Assembly: GCA_017654935.2 (NCBI GenBank)
Contig: CM065699.1
Span: 10,321,122-10,385,121, forward strand
DNA length: 64,000 bases
Source: Phymorhynchus buccinoides
Lineage: Eukaryota; Mollusca; Gastropoda; Neogastropoda; Raphitomidae
Reading direction: 5' to 3'
Part shown: one piece after another, positions 40,919 to 53,119 of the stretch
How positions within the stretch are numbered: the stretch's first letter is position 1
Layout of the letters: each line of letters opens with the position of its first letter
Notes under the pieces: generated by a model
Seen by the model: only the letters and a program-made list of their open reading frames with translations
Told to the model about the DNA's origin: nothing
Database searches by the model: none
Position numbers and translations under genes: made by a program

Positions 40919-41081
40919 CTCCAAAACTGGTGATGGGATGTTGTATGATTGCAGAGATAACGTGGATACACTGGTGTTTCATAGCCTTTGCAAACAGAAA
41001 ATCCAAGATTGACATCTTTTATGCTGGAATTCAACATTTCTGTCACATAGCACTTGTGGACTACTACCAGAACCTGAACCT
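40919..41081 (+). other. Candidate exon of an unrecognised gene
   Basis: A good acceptor (tcttttcatggtcttgtcaatag) precedes a 163-base segment without stops in one frame (PKLVMGCCMIAEITWIHWCF ... YAGIQHFCHIALVDYYQNLN) and a donor AACCT|gtgagt follows. No homology recognised and no partner exon found nearby, so it could be chance. Confidence 0.25.
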
Positions 41082-41248
41082 GTGAGTTTTGTCATTGTAG
41101 AAGCACTCATGTGTTTTTTACTGTTGCTTAAAAACTTCAAGTGTGCTTTTCCCAAAACTGCTATTTTTGAGATACAGTGGGGCCTCCCTTATAAGACTTC
41201 CTCCCACATAAGACCTGCTCTCTGAGACATTGCTCTTCTTTGCAAGTA

Positions 41249-44200
41249 TTAACCCTTTCACCGCCAATGTCGCATTTTAGCACCACAATGATTTAACGCC
41301 CATGGCACAAAGGTCTTAAACCAGGGTCTGTTATACAAAGAGCCTATTTTCATAATGTTGGGAGGTAAGGACAGGCCTTTATGCATGTCATAGAAGGATC
41401 CCCACTATTGCAGATGATTTTGTTGGGAGGTAAGGACAGGCCTTACTTTATGCATGTCATAGAAGGATCCCCACTATTGCAGATGATTTTGTTGGGAGGT
41501 AAGGACAGGCCTTACTTTATGCATGTCATAGAAGGATCCCCACTATTGCAGATGATTTTGTTGGGAGGTAAGGACAGGCCTTACTTTATGCATGTCATAG
41601 AAGGATCCCCACTATTGCAGATGATTTTGTTGGGAGGTAAGGACAGGCCTTACTTTATGCATGTCATAGAAGGATCCCCACTATTGCAGATGATTTTGTT
41701 GGGAGGTAAGGACAGGCCTTACTTTATGCATGTCATAGAAGGATCCCCACTATTGCAGATGATTTTGTTGGGAGGTAAGGACAGGCCTTACTTTATGCAT
41801 GTCATAGAAGGATCCCCACTATTGCAGATGATTTTGTTGGGAGGTAAGGACAGGCCTTACTTTATGCATGTCATAGAAGGATCCCCACTATTGCAGATGA
41901 TTTTGTTGGGAGGTAAGGACAGGCCTTACTTTATGCATGTCATAGAAGGATCCCCACTATTGCAGATGATTTTGTTGGGAGGTAAGGACAGGCCTTACTT
42001 TATGCATGTCATAGAAGGATCCCCACTATTGCAGATGATTTTGTTGGGAGGTAAGGACAGGCCTTACTTTATGCATGTCATAGAAGGATCCCCACTATTG
42101 CAGATGATTTTGTTGGGAGGTAAGGACAGGCCTTTATGCATGTCATAGAAGGATCCCCACTATTGCAGATGATTTTGTTGGGAGGTAAGGACAGGCCTTA
42201 CTTTATGCATGTCATAGAAGGATCCCCACTATTGCAGATGATTTTGTTGGGAGGTAAGGACAGGCCTTACTTTATGCATGTCATAGAAGGATCCCCACTA
42301 TTGCAGATGATTTTGTTGGGAGGTAAGGACAGGCCTTACTTTATGCATGTCATAGAAGGATCCCCACTATTGCAGATGATTTTGTTGGGAGGTAAGGACA
42401 GGCCTTACTTTATGCATGTCATAGAAGGATCCCCACTATTGCAGATGATTTTGTTGGGAGGTAAGGACAGGCCTTACTTTATGCATGTCATAGAAGGATC
42501 CCCACTATTGCAGATGATTTTGTTGGGAGGTAAGGACAGGCCTTACTTTATGCATGTCATAGAAGGATCCCCACTATTGCAGATGATTTTGTTGGGAGGT
42601 AAGGACAGGCCTTACTTTATGCATGTCATAGAAGGATCCCCACTATTGCAGATGATTTTGTTGGGAGGTAAGGACAGGCCTTACTTTATGCATGTCATAG
42701 AAGGATCCCCACTATTGCAGATGATTTTGTTGGGAGGTAAGGACAGGCCTTACTTTATGCATGTCATAGAAGGATCCCCACTATTGCAGATGATTTTGTT
42801 GGGAGGTAAGGACAGGCCTTACTTTATGCATGTCATAGAAGGATCCCCACTATTGCAGATGATTTTGTTGGGAGGTAAGGACAGGCCTTACTTTATGCAT
42901 GTCATAGAAGGATCCCCACTATTGCAGATGATTTTGTTGGGAGGTAAGGACAGGCCTTACTTTATGCATGTCATAGAAGGATCCCCACTATTGCAGATGA
43001 TTTTGTTGGGAGGTAAGGACAGGCCTTACTTTATGCATGTCATAGAAGGATCCCCACTATTGCAGATGATTTTGTTGGGAGGTAAGGACAGGCCTTACTT
43101 TATGCATGTCATAGAAGGATCCCCACTATTGCAGATGATTTTGTTGGGAGGTAAGGACAGGCCTTACTTTATGCATGTCATAGAAGGATCCCCACTATTG
43201 CAGATGATTTTGTTGGGAGGTAAGGACAGGCCTTACTTTATGCATGTCATAGAAGGATCCCCACTATTGCAGATGATTTTGTTGGGAGGTAAGGACAGGC
43301 CTTACTTTATGCATGTCATAGAAGGATCCCCACTATTGCAGATGATTTTGTTGGGAGGTAAGGACAGGCCTTACTTTATGCATGTCATAGAAGGATCCCC
43401 ACTATTGCAGATGATTTTGTTGGGAGGTAAGGACAGGCCTTACTTTATGCATGTCATAGAAGGATCCCCACTATTGCAGATGATTTTGTTGGGAGGTAAG
43501 GACAGGCCTTACTTTATGCATGTCATAGAAGGATCCCCACTATTGCAGATGATTTTGTTGGGAGGTAAGGACAGGCCTTACTTTATGCATGTCATAGAAG
43601 GATCCCCACTATTGCAGATGATTTTGTTGGGAGGTAAGGACAGGCCTTACTTTATGCATGTCATAGAAGGATCCCCACTATTGCAGATGATTTTGTTGGG
43701 AGGTAAGGACAGGCCTTACTTTATGCATGTCATAGAAGGATCCCCACTATTGCAGATGATTTTGTTGGGAGGTAAGGACAGGCCTTACTTTATGCATGTC
43801 ATAGAAGGATCCCCACTATTGCAGATGATTTTGTTGGGAGGTAAGGACAGGCCTTACTTTATGCATGTCATAGAAGGATCCCCACTATTGCAGATGATTT
43901 TGTTGGGAGGTAAGGACAGGCCTTACTTTATGCATGTCATAGAAGGATCCCCACTATTGCAGATGATTTTGTTGGGAGGTAAGGACAGGCCTTACTTTAT
44001 GCATGTCATAGAAGGATCCCCACTATTGCAGATGATTTTGTTGGGAGGTAAGGACAGGCCTTACTTTATGCATGTCATAGAAGGATCCCCACTATTGCAG
44101 ATGATTTTGTTGGGAGGTAAGGACAGGCCTTACTTTATGCATGTCATAGAAGAATCCCCACTATTGCAGATGATTTTGTTGGGAGGTAAGGACAGGCCTT

Positions 44201-46724
44201 ACTTTATGCATGTCATAGATGGATCCCCACTATTGCAGATGATTTTGTTGGGAGGTAAGGACAGGCCTTACTTTATGCATGTCATAGATGGATCCCCACT
44301 ATTGCAGATGATTTTGTTGGGAGGTAAGGACAGGCCTTACTTTATGCATGTCATAGAAGGATCCCCACTATTGCAGATGATTTTGTTGGGAGGTAAGGAC
44401 AGGCCTTACTTTATGCATGTCATAGAAGGATCCCCACTATTGCAGATGATTTTGTTGGGAGGTAAGGACAGGCCTTACTTTATGCATGTCATAGAAGGAT
44501 CCCCACTATTGCAGATGATTTTGTTGGGAGGTAAGGACAGGCCTTACTTTATGCATGTCATAGATGGATCCCCACTATTGCAGATGATTTTGTTGGGAGG
44601 TAAGGACAGGCCTTACTTTATGCATGTCATAGATGGATCCCCACTATTGCAGATGATTTTGTTGGGAGGTAAGGACAGGCCTTACTTTATGCATGTCATA
44701 GATGGATCCCCACTATTGCAGATGATTTTGTTGGGAGGTAAGGACAGGCCTTACTTTATGCATGTCATAGAAGGATCCCCACTATTGCAGATGATTTTGT
44801 TGGGAGGTAAGGACAGGCCTTACTTTATGCATGTCATAGAAGGATCCCCACTATTGCAGATGATTTTGTTGGGAGGTAAGGACAGGCCTTACTTTATGCA
44901 TGTCATAGAAGGATCCCCACTATTGCAGATGATTTTGTTGGGAGGTAAGGACAGGCCTTACTTTATGCATGTCATAGAAGGATCCCCACTATTGCAGATG
45001 ATTTTGTTGGGAGGTAAGGACAGGCCTTACTTTATGCATGTCATAGATGGATCCCCACTATTGCAGATGATTTTGTTGGGAGGTAAGGACAGGCCTTACT
45101 TTATGCATGTCATAGAAGGATCCCCACTATTGCAGATGATTTTGTTGGGAGGTAAGGACAGGCCTTACTTTATGCATGTCATAGAAGGATCCCCACTATT
45201 GCAGATGATTTTGTTGGGAGGTAAGGACAGGCCTTACTTTATGCATGTCATAGATGGATCCCCACTATTGCAGATGATTTTGTTGGGAGGTAAGGACAGG
45301 CCTTTATGCATGTCATAGAAGGATCCCCACTATTGCAGATGATTTTGTTGGGAGGTAAGGACAGGCCTTACTTTATGCATGTCATAGAAGGATCCCCACT
45401 ATTGCAGATGATTTTGTTGGGAGGTAAGGACAGGCCTTACTTTATGCATGTCATAGAAGGATCCCCACTATTGCAGATGATTTTGTTGGGAGGTAAGGAT
45501 AGGCCTTACTTTATGCATGTCATAGAAGGATCCCCACTATTGCAGATGATTTTGTTGGGAGGTAAGGACAGGCCTTACTTTATGCATGTCATAGAAGGAT
45601 CCCCACTATTGCAGATGATTTTGTTGGGAGGTAAGGATAGGCCTTACTTTATGCATGTCATAGAAGGATCCCCACTATTGCAGATGATTTTGTTGGGAGG
45701 TAAGGACAGGCCTTACTTTATGCATGTCACAGAAGGATCCCCACTATTGCAGATGATTTTGTTGGGAGGTAAGGACAGGCCTTACTTTATGCATGTCATA
45801 GAAGGATCCCCACTATTGCAGATGATTTTGTTGGGAGGTAAGGACAGGCCTTACTTTATGCATGTCATAGAAGGATCCCCACTATTGCAGATGATTTTGT
45901 TGGGAGGTAAGGACAGGCCTTACTTTATGCATGTCATAGAAGGATCCCCACTATTGCAGATGATTTTGTTGGGAGGTAAGGACAGGCCTTACTTTATGCA
46001 TGTCATAGAAGGATCCCCACTATTGCAGATGATTTTGTTGGGAGGTAAGGACAGGCCTTACTTTATACATGTCATAGAAGGATCCCCACTATTGCAGATG
46101 ATTTTGTTGGGAGGTAAGGACAGGCCTTACTTTATGCATGTCATAGAAGGATCCCCACTATTGCAGATGATTTTGTTGGGAGGTAAGGACAGGCCTTACT
46201 TTATGCATGTCATAGAAGGATCCCCACTATTGCAGATGATTTTGTTGGGAGGTAAGGACAGGCCTTACTTTATGCATGTCATAGAAGGATCCCCACTATT
46301 GCAGATGATTTTGTTGGGAGGTAAGGACAGGCCTTACTTTATACATGTCATAGAAGGATCCCCACTATTGCAGATGATTTTGTTGGGAGGTAAGGACAGG
46401 CCTTACTTTATGCATGTCATAGAAGGATCCCCACTATTGCAGATGATTTTGTTGGGAGGTAAGGACAGGCCTTACTTTATGCATGTCATAGAAGGATCCC
46501 CACTATTGCAGATGATTTTGTTGGGAGGTAAGGACAGGCCTTACTTTATACATGTCATAGAGGAATCCCCACTATTGCAGATGATTTTGTTGGGAGGTAA
46601 GGACAGGCCTTACTTTATGCCATGTCATAGAGGAATCCCCACTATTGCAGATGATTTTGTTTCTCTACCCAGTAAAGTTTAATGGATTTTTTTGCTGAAA
46701 AATGGCTGGCGGCGAAAGGGTTAA
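41249..46724. mobile_element. TTAA-flanked MITE, copy D, whose core has become a satellite
   Basis: TTAACCCTTTCACCGCCAAT at the left, TGGCTGGCGGCGAAAGGG TTAA at the right. Between them, one internal segment (TTGGGAGGTAAGGACAGGCC to GCAGATGATTTTG) is repeated about 76 times. Elsewhere the same segment occurs once per element. Confidence 0.93.
41386..46640 (+). repeat. 69-bp satellite array, about 76 copies
   Basis: Unit ATGCATGTCATAGAAGGATC + CCCACTATTGCAGATGATTT + TGTTGGGAGGTAAGGACAGG + CCTTACTTT. Because 69 is a multiple of 3 and the unit has no stop in one frame, open frames of up to 1060 codons (repeating MHVIEGSPLLQMILLGGKD) appear; they end at 65-bp units lacking TTAC near 42132 and 45302. 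Not a protein: no start context, no other exon, sequence identical to MITE DNA. Every unit has GGATCC. Variants GAT for GAA cluster at 44218-45256, ATACATG at 46063-46550. Confidence 0.97.
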
Positions 46725-46805
46725 ACTTACCTCCCTTATAAGACCCCTCCCTTATAAGACCTCATTTTGGATGAGTTTTAGGTCTATAAGGGAGGTTCCA
46801 TTGTA

Positions 46806-47035
46806 TACTGCTTTGCCTCTAAGGTAGCGATTCTTCTCGAGTAAAAGGCAAAAGGTAACATCTCGAAAGAACTAAAGAAGGCTGATGGTATTTTCTGCCT
46901 TTTATCCGAGAATAATGATGGTACCCTCTGTCACCTAACCGTTGAATTGTTGTTGGATATTTTTTTCTGTGTTGGGCTTCTTTCATTTTTTGCATATCAC
47001 GTGCTACACAATTGGGGCAGCTCTGTTTAACCATG
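46806..47035. other. Short spacer, no gene seen
   Basis: Unique-looking sequence between the satellite-bearing element and the next MITE. Confidence 0.4.
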
Positions 47036-47193
47036 TACCATATTTTTGGGGACTATAAGGCGCATCTGATTGTAAAGCGCACCTCCCAATATTAACCCTA
47101 AATTCAGATTTTGTTATCTTTTTTTCAACTAAATTATTAGTTATATTATTAGATGCAGGGGACTCAGTCTGGGGCAAAAGTATCGCCTTATAA
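47036..47193. mobile_element. GGACTATAAGGCGCA-type MITE, copy 3, interrupted
   Basis: TACCATATTTTTGGGGACTA, AAGGCGCATCTG ... AAAGTATCGCCTTATA and then a switch to other sequence. The missing end (..GTCCGAAAAATACGGTA) may be AAATGAAATAAACGGTA at 52527-52543, so the block 47194-52525 could sit inside this MITE. Confidence 0.7.
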
Positions 47194-48729
47194 TTATAAA
47201 GTTAAACGAGACTTACCTGAAGTCGAAGTTTAACTGGAATTATATTGAGTGTGCTGTTGGGAAGAGGTACACACACTCTGACCAGTGAATAACTTGAGAT
47301 GTGCGCCCGCCCAGATAAGCCAGTCTTTAGCCACATGTGGTCCCTGATAAATATATAAGGGTGGGGATTTAATGCTCTGAAGGGTGGGTATGTGTGTACC
47401 TCTTCCCAACAGCACACTCAATATAATTCCAGTTAAACTTCGACTTCAGGTAAGTCTCGTTTAACTTTATAATTATATCTCGTATGCTGATTGGTCAGAG
47501 GTACACACACTCTCTGACCAGTGAATAACTTGAGACTTCAGAGTCGGGGACCACATGTATTATACAAACATACGCGTGCTCCCACTTTTTGTCATAGTGG
47601 CATTAGTGCACCTGTGCTATGCTGACTTATGTGTTGTGGTGTTACTGACAAGGCTGTCCAAGACTGATTTGCTCAAGGACCTTTTGTTCTCTCGCGCTCT
47701 CCTCTCTGCTGCTTCACACAGTTTTGTGGTAGAATCTGCTAAAAGCGCTTGAATTGGACCAGCCAGCGGCCATGAGAATACAGTCCATTGATACACTTCT
47801 GCTTATCATTGCTGTGGTACTCGCACTTCTAGTTGAATGGGGTGAACATTTCCTGTGTCCACACCGGCAGTGCATAGAAAGCAGGATCTTGGGGATCTGT
47901 ATCCACTCTGCATAATGCAGATATTTTTATGTTAAGCTTACGCTAATTTACCACACAGATGTGTGGATGTCTAAGCTGAGGCAAAGATGCAGTTTGTTTA
48001 TCATTACAATAATCAATTTATCCCTTAAAATGAGCATTGAACCCATATGAAACCATAATGTATGCATTTGTAGACATTAGATAGCCGTTGTCCGCCTTAC
48101 AATTTTGGAACTTATGTTAAATACCAATTCTGTGGCCCGTATGGACATGCGTAGTCTGTAAGGGAAATAATTATTTATAGAGGTGTTATTTGATGGAAAT
48201 CCAGGTCTAGTTTCATCAATAGTCTTCATGCCCACTGAAGGGGTCAAGCTAGTGTAGCGTGACACATCAAGTTTGTTGCTGCAGCGCAACCCATGTTCAT
48301 CATGCACGCTGATATTGATAAGCAGTGTTTATACCAGAACTTCAGGGGTCTTCGTTGAAGTTTATCGGAGGCCTACATATGTTAAAATAAATTGAAAGTT
48401 GTGCACAATACTGTGCAACAAGGTCCTACAGCAAAGGCTTAACAAATGCAATGTTTTGTTAAAACGTTATATCAAGAGGTCATCAGAAAGGGCTATAAAA
48501 TAATTCATAAAAGCCTGCGCGGTACAATGATTATGAGCAAGCAGTATAGTAGGCTAAAATTGTCAGTCTGCTTGGCACTGAAAGCTTCCTTTTCGTAACT
48601 AAAGAAGGGGAAAACACTAACTGATACAGGTGATACCTGCAGCTAGGCCTTTAGGGTATATGCTGGCTTGTTTATCGCTCTTTTTCCCGCCCCGTTCCTG
48701 GGGTCGGCTCTTTTTATAGCCCTGATGTG

Positions 48730-49800
48730 CCTTTAAGCAGCTATAATATAGTAACCAACGAGAACCACCGAAAAAAGGGTATAACTTTTGTAAACAATCA
48801 TAACATTGTTACTAAAGAGGCCACCGAAAGGGCCATAACAGTTATTGTTGTTGTTAAACCATTGTAAACAATCATTACATTGTAAGCAAAGAGGGTAACT
48901 GAAAAAGCCATAACATTTACATTGCAAATGGAGAGAACCGCTGAAAGGGCCCATAACGTTTGTTGTTGCTAAGCAAATGTATCTTTGTAACCAAGGAGGC
49001 CCACTGAAAAAAGGCCATAACACTTTTTATTAAACGATTATAATAGCATTGGAATTAAGGAGGGCCACTGAAAGGGCCATAACATTTTTGTTAAACAATC
49101 ATAACATTGTAATTAAACATAGCCACTGAAGGGCCATAACATTTTCAGTGAACTGTAAGATGGCTAGGAAAGGGTCAAATAAGCACATTTTTGTGCATAA
49201 CATTGTGCAAAAAGGCCAGATCATAAGCAAACAGGGTAACTGAAAAGCCTTACATTTTTAGTCCCCGAGCCGAAGGTTCGGGAAACTATTGTTTCTGTCT
49301 GGTCCGTCCGGCGTGCCTCCGTCTGGCTATTCGTCCGTTTTTTTCAAAAACTATTCAGTCTATCATCGTCAAATTTGGTATACTAGTTTGCCAAGATGCA
49401 AGCTATCCACTGATGTATTTAGTTTTGCATTAATGTCAAAGTCGTGGAGTAGCTCGGCGATGCTGCGAGGGGACATTGCAGCCGCTCGGCGTTGCAATCA
49501 TAACATTGTAAATAGAGAGAACCGCTGAAAGGGCCCATAACATTTGTTGTTGTTTTTGCTAAACAAATATATTGGTATTGTAACCAAGGAGGCCCACTGA
49601 AAAAAGGGCCATAAGCGCTTTTTATTAACCGATTATAGTATCGTAACTAAGCAGGGCCACTGAAAGGGCCATAACATTTTTGTTAAACAATCATAACATT
49701 GTGTTCAAAGGCCACTGAAAGGGCCATAACATTTTCAGTGAACTGTAGGAGGGTCAGATAAGCACATTTTTGTGCAGAATATTGTGTAAAAAGGCCAGAT
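48730..49800 (+). repeat. Degenerate tandem repeat (GCCACTGAAAGGGCCATAAC)
   Basis: Units of about 45-65 bp with CACTGAAAGGGCCATAACAT and TTGTTAAACAATCATAACAT, about 14 recognisable copies, much more diverged than the other arrays, so older. Confidence 0.85.
49261..49482. mobile_element. Small element (GTCCCCGAGCCGAAGG..GGGGAC) inside the tandem repeat
   Basis: GTCCCCGAGCCGAAGGTTCG to GCTGCGAGGGGAC, interrupting the GGGCCATAAC repeat; contains CGTCCGTTTTTTTCAAAAAC and ATCGTCAAATTTGGTATACT. A related start (CTTCCCGAAGCTTCGCTCGG) is at 9768. Confidence 0.6.
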
Positions 49801-50976
49801 CATAAGGGATTGTGGGCCTGAAATTTATGACATTTATTGTATGTATCTGCCGTATCTGACATGACAGTCGTGGCAACTAAGGGATATACCAAATCCTATC
49901 AGCCCCCATCAGGCATAGCATAGGCTACTCGGTTGTTCTAGCCAAATTAAGTATTGCCGTGTGTGTGCTGGCGTCGGTACACGAAAAGGCTTTCTTTCAA
50001 TCTGCGCCTAGTCTCTTATTAGGCCTCTTTTCCGTGTATCCAAGGTAGGCTAAAGGTCGGAGGGTTTTTGTGTTGCTCCAGCCGCGCTCGCGCGCATCAT
50101 TCTACATTATTCGTGAGCCTTTTTGAAGGGCCGCAGGCCTAGGCTAGGCTAGCGCCTAGAGAAAGCCAACGCAAGCTTAGCTGTTCTCTAGGTTCCATTG
50201 TTGAGCCCATGTGGAAAGTGTTTTGCCTCGTCTCTTGAAATTTCGGTTTAATTGAACTGATAGACCATCTTAACGTTTTTGTTTCCTTCAAATGCTAGGC
50301 CTAAGCCTGTATTAGATGTGGGGATTGTGAAAGTGCCGTCTGAGAGCCGGCGGCGATCATTTGTAGAATATTTGTAACAATTTACTCTTGGCAGAGTACT
50401 AGGAAAAACGTCCCCAATATTAGCCTAGTGTGATGCTACTAAGGTTTATCCCCAAACAATTGTGTAATTCAAGATGTAGGTAGTAGGCCCTAGAACATAG
50501 GACCACTCGCTTCATTCGTTTCCCCCTCACGATCACGCACAAGCCGAGTTCCAGTGCGTAAGCAGGGGTACTTATCGAGAACTTAAACACCCTGTGTGAA
50601 GTTTATTGATTTAATTAATTTAAAGAATGCAACATGAGCCCTGGTTTTGTTGGAATTCTATCAATGGCAACGTCGAAATTTCATTGCAAGTTTGTACCAG
50701 CTCCAACAGTAAAATAAGCCAAGCTTTTCTGTCAAAGGATGGGCTTAGGGCCTATGATTTAGAAATGTGCAGCCCTGTGAATGTCCGTTGAAGACAAATC
50801 CGAATCAGGCAAGAACAGTTTAGAATAAGTCGGTGTGACATGATTTAAAGTTGCTGAAAGAAGCACAAGGGATGTAGCGGCATTGTGTACGTAGCGGTAC
50901 TGGGAGACTGAGAGCTCATTGCTGCGTGGTACACACGGCGGGCCTAGCCTTGACGGTGTTGGCCTTTGTACATGTA
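49801..50976. other. No gene seen
   Basis: Short open frames only, no recognised repeat. Lies within the 5.3-kb inverted-repeat block. Confidence 0.4.
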
Positions 50977-51855
50977 ACGGTAGAACCAGCGATCTGGTAC
51001 AATCGGCGATTCTACCACTAGAAAGTCCGATCGGAGTTTCTACCAGTAGAAAGTCCGATCAAAGTTTTTACGAGAAGAATCAACGATTCTACTGGTAGAA
51101 ACTCCGATCGGACTTTCTTCCGGTAGAAACTACGATCGGTCTTTCTACTGGTAGAATCGCCGATTCTTCTCGTAAAAACATTGATCGGACTTTCTACTTG
51201 TAGAAACTACGATTTATGACAATGTTTTTATGAGAAGAATCGGCGATTCTACCAGTAGAAACTCCGATCAGACTTCATGAATAGAAACTACGATTTATGA
51301 CAATCGCTGTTTCGTACAAATGTTAACATTGTTCACGAGATTTGAATGCATGCGTCTCGCATCAGTATAATTATATTCCTAGTGCATTTTTATAACTTGG
51401 CCGAATAAATCTGTTCTCTGTTATCCGTTTCACTGACTGTATTTCTGCATTGCTGTTTTTGTATTTTTGTGTACTAGTATTCATATTACGACAGAATTCA
51501 CGTATAGTGAGTTAGCGAAATCGCTGCCTAAGCCTTTTTCCATTGTACTAACAAAAATCGACGACTCTACCAGAAGAAAGCCCGATCGTCAATTCTACTG
51601 GTAGAATCGCCGATTTTACCAGTAGAATCACCGATTCTACCAGTAGAAAGACCGATCGGAGTTTCTACCAGTAGAATCGGCGATTCTGCCAGTAGAAAGT
51701 CAGATCAGAGTTTCTATCGGTAGAAAGTACGATCAATGTTTTTACGAGATGATCAATGTTTTTACGAGAAGAATCGGCGATTCTACTGGTAGAAACTCTG
51801 ATCGGACTTTCTACCGGTAGAATCGCCGATTGTACCAGATCGCTGGTTCTACCGT
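50977..51855. mobile_element. 880-bp element built from CCGATCGG / GGTAGAATCGCC palindromes
   Basis: Ends ACGGTAGAACCAGCGATCTG + GTACAATCGGCGATTCTACC and the exact inverse at 51812-51855. The interior is almost entirely alternating blocks such as TCTACTGGTAGAAACTCCGA, TCGGACTTTCTACCGGTAGA and GTTTTTACGAGAAGAATCGG in both orientations, except a 300-base unrelated middle (about 51275-51540). No ORF. Confidence 0.85.
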
Positions 51856-52746
51856 GACATACATTTGGCAGCTACGGAATCCAGAAACCGTGTACTATAA
51901 ACGTTGATGGGCCTACTAGGCTAGGCTAGGCTAGCCAGGGCTGAGTGTAATGTGCGCGTCCGAGATTTCGCGCTGAAAGTACAGTAGGCCTAGGCCTGCT
52001 ACTGAGAGGCTCAAATTTCTTAGCCCAGTTTCCATTTTCACAATATCCTTGGGTTTTGGGCTGTGTGTTCAAAATATCCTTCCCCGAACTCGGAGTCGCC
52101 ATGGCTTCTGATAGAGCCACAATATTGGACCACTGAATAGGGTCAACCGGTTTATTATTTCAGCATAGGCTTGTGAGAGAGCCAAGCCGGTCAGGTTAGA
52201 TTTCCGACACGAGTCGAGCAATAAACAATGGTAGAATAATATAAAAGCAATGTCGTGAAATGTCAAAGGAATCAACTAACCTGATTTCCGACGAGGAGAA
52301 ACATTACAACCAACACACACATAGCAGTGACTAGAGATGTGGAAAGAACTAAAACCAGTACACTTATATCTTAGGCTAGTCCTGCCTGAGCACATCTGGC
52401 TAAACACGTCTGGCACTCTCTGGGGTCCTGGCGCAACTGGCTTATCTGGGCGGGCGCACATCTCAAGTTATTCACTGGTCAGAGAGTGTGTGTACCTCTG
52501 ACCAATCAGCATACGAGATATAATAAAATGAAATAAACGGTAAAAAGGAACAGGTCTTCCCCAGCTGTAGGTTTTGGGTTGCACCGATATGTATGATTGG
52601 TTTTTTTATCTTTCTTTGTTTCACCCGTTGTTTTTTTTACCCAGGACCACTGTCTCATTGCGAGGGGTAAACAGCCATAGGGTACTATTACAAAAGGAGT
52701 ATAGAAAACTGATAGTGCCTTCTGGCTTTGAGCTTCTCGGTTGTAT

Positions 52747-53008
52747 CAAAGATATTCTAAAAGGGTAAGATGGATTACTTAAAAGCTTGGCGAACCGGGC
52801 TGATAGAGTTATCGTTAGTGCGGACGTGTACACTATTCACAGTGGAGGCTATCCAAAAACTCGGACTGGAACTTGAACGGAGAATTCAACTGGCCTATTG
52901 ATGTGTTAAAATGTGTCACGTTTCAAAGGGACGTAACCAGTGTTTCTGTCCTCACTACTCATATAGGGAAAAGAGACCGGATGTTTATCTTGCCCTGTAC
53001 AGTCTTTG
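52747..53008. mobile_element. 262-bp MITE (CAAAGA..TCTTTG), copy 2
   Basis: CAAAGATATTCTAAAAGGGT ... CCTGTACAGTCTTTG, flanked by GTTGTAT at 52740-52746 and 53009-53015. The internal frame shared by copies 1 and 3 is shifted here by one extra A in the stretch ACATTTTAACACATC (minus strand). Confidence 0.88.
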
Positions 53009-53119
53009 GTTGTATCTATTCCCCTGTCTGTGGTGGTTTGTTGGCGGCTGTTTGGTAGCTGGCAAGAGGAAGCCGGAATCCGAGTTTATGCCTGATCCGA
53101 GTTTGTCTCATGGCTGCTA

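Larger units (their letters stand above)
41173..46805. mobile_element. TA-flanked MITE (CAGTGGAACCTCC), copy 3, enlarged by nested insertion
   Basis: Left TACAGTGGGGCCTCCCTTAT and right ATAAGGGAGGTTCCATTGTA. The element is cut at GTATT|AA by the TTAA MITE 41249-46724; copy 2 (32145-32160) shows the uncut sequence. Confidence 0.9.
47194..52525. mobile_element. 5.3-kb block bounded by inverted repeats (non-autonomous element or nest)
   Basis: TCTCGTATGCTGATTGGTCA + GAGGTACACACACTCTCTGACCAG at 47476 is the exact inverse of 52464-52521. Left of it, 47194-47475 is itself a palindrome (AAGTTAAACGAGACTTACCT ... AGGTAAGTCTCGTTTAACTT) that also contains TGTGCGCCCGCCCAGATAAG, matching the inverse of 52436-52465. 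No transposase frame was found in the 5 kb. It contains a decayed tandem repeat, a small SINE/MITE (49261-49482) and the element 50977-51855. Confidence 0.65.

Noticed and set aside
41386..46640. CRISPR array (regular repeats)
   Set aside because: Units are contiguous with no unique spacers, in a eukaryotic genome. The same applies to the 53-bp and 43-bp arrays.
41381..46682. Open frames of 255, 1060 and 458 codons with a repeating 23-residue unit
   Set aside because: They are the 69-bp satellite read in its open frame. The unit is MITE DNA, frames end only where a unit lacks four bases, and no promoter or other exon is present.
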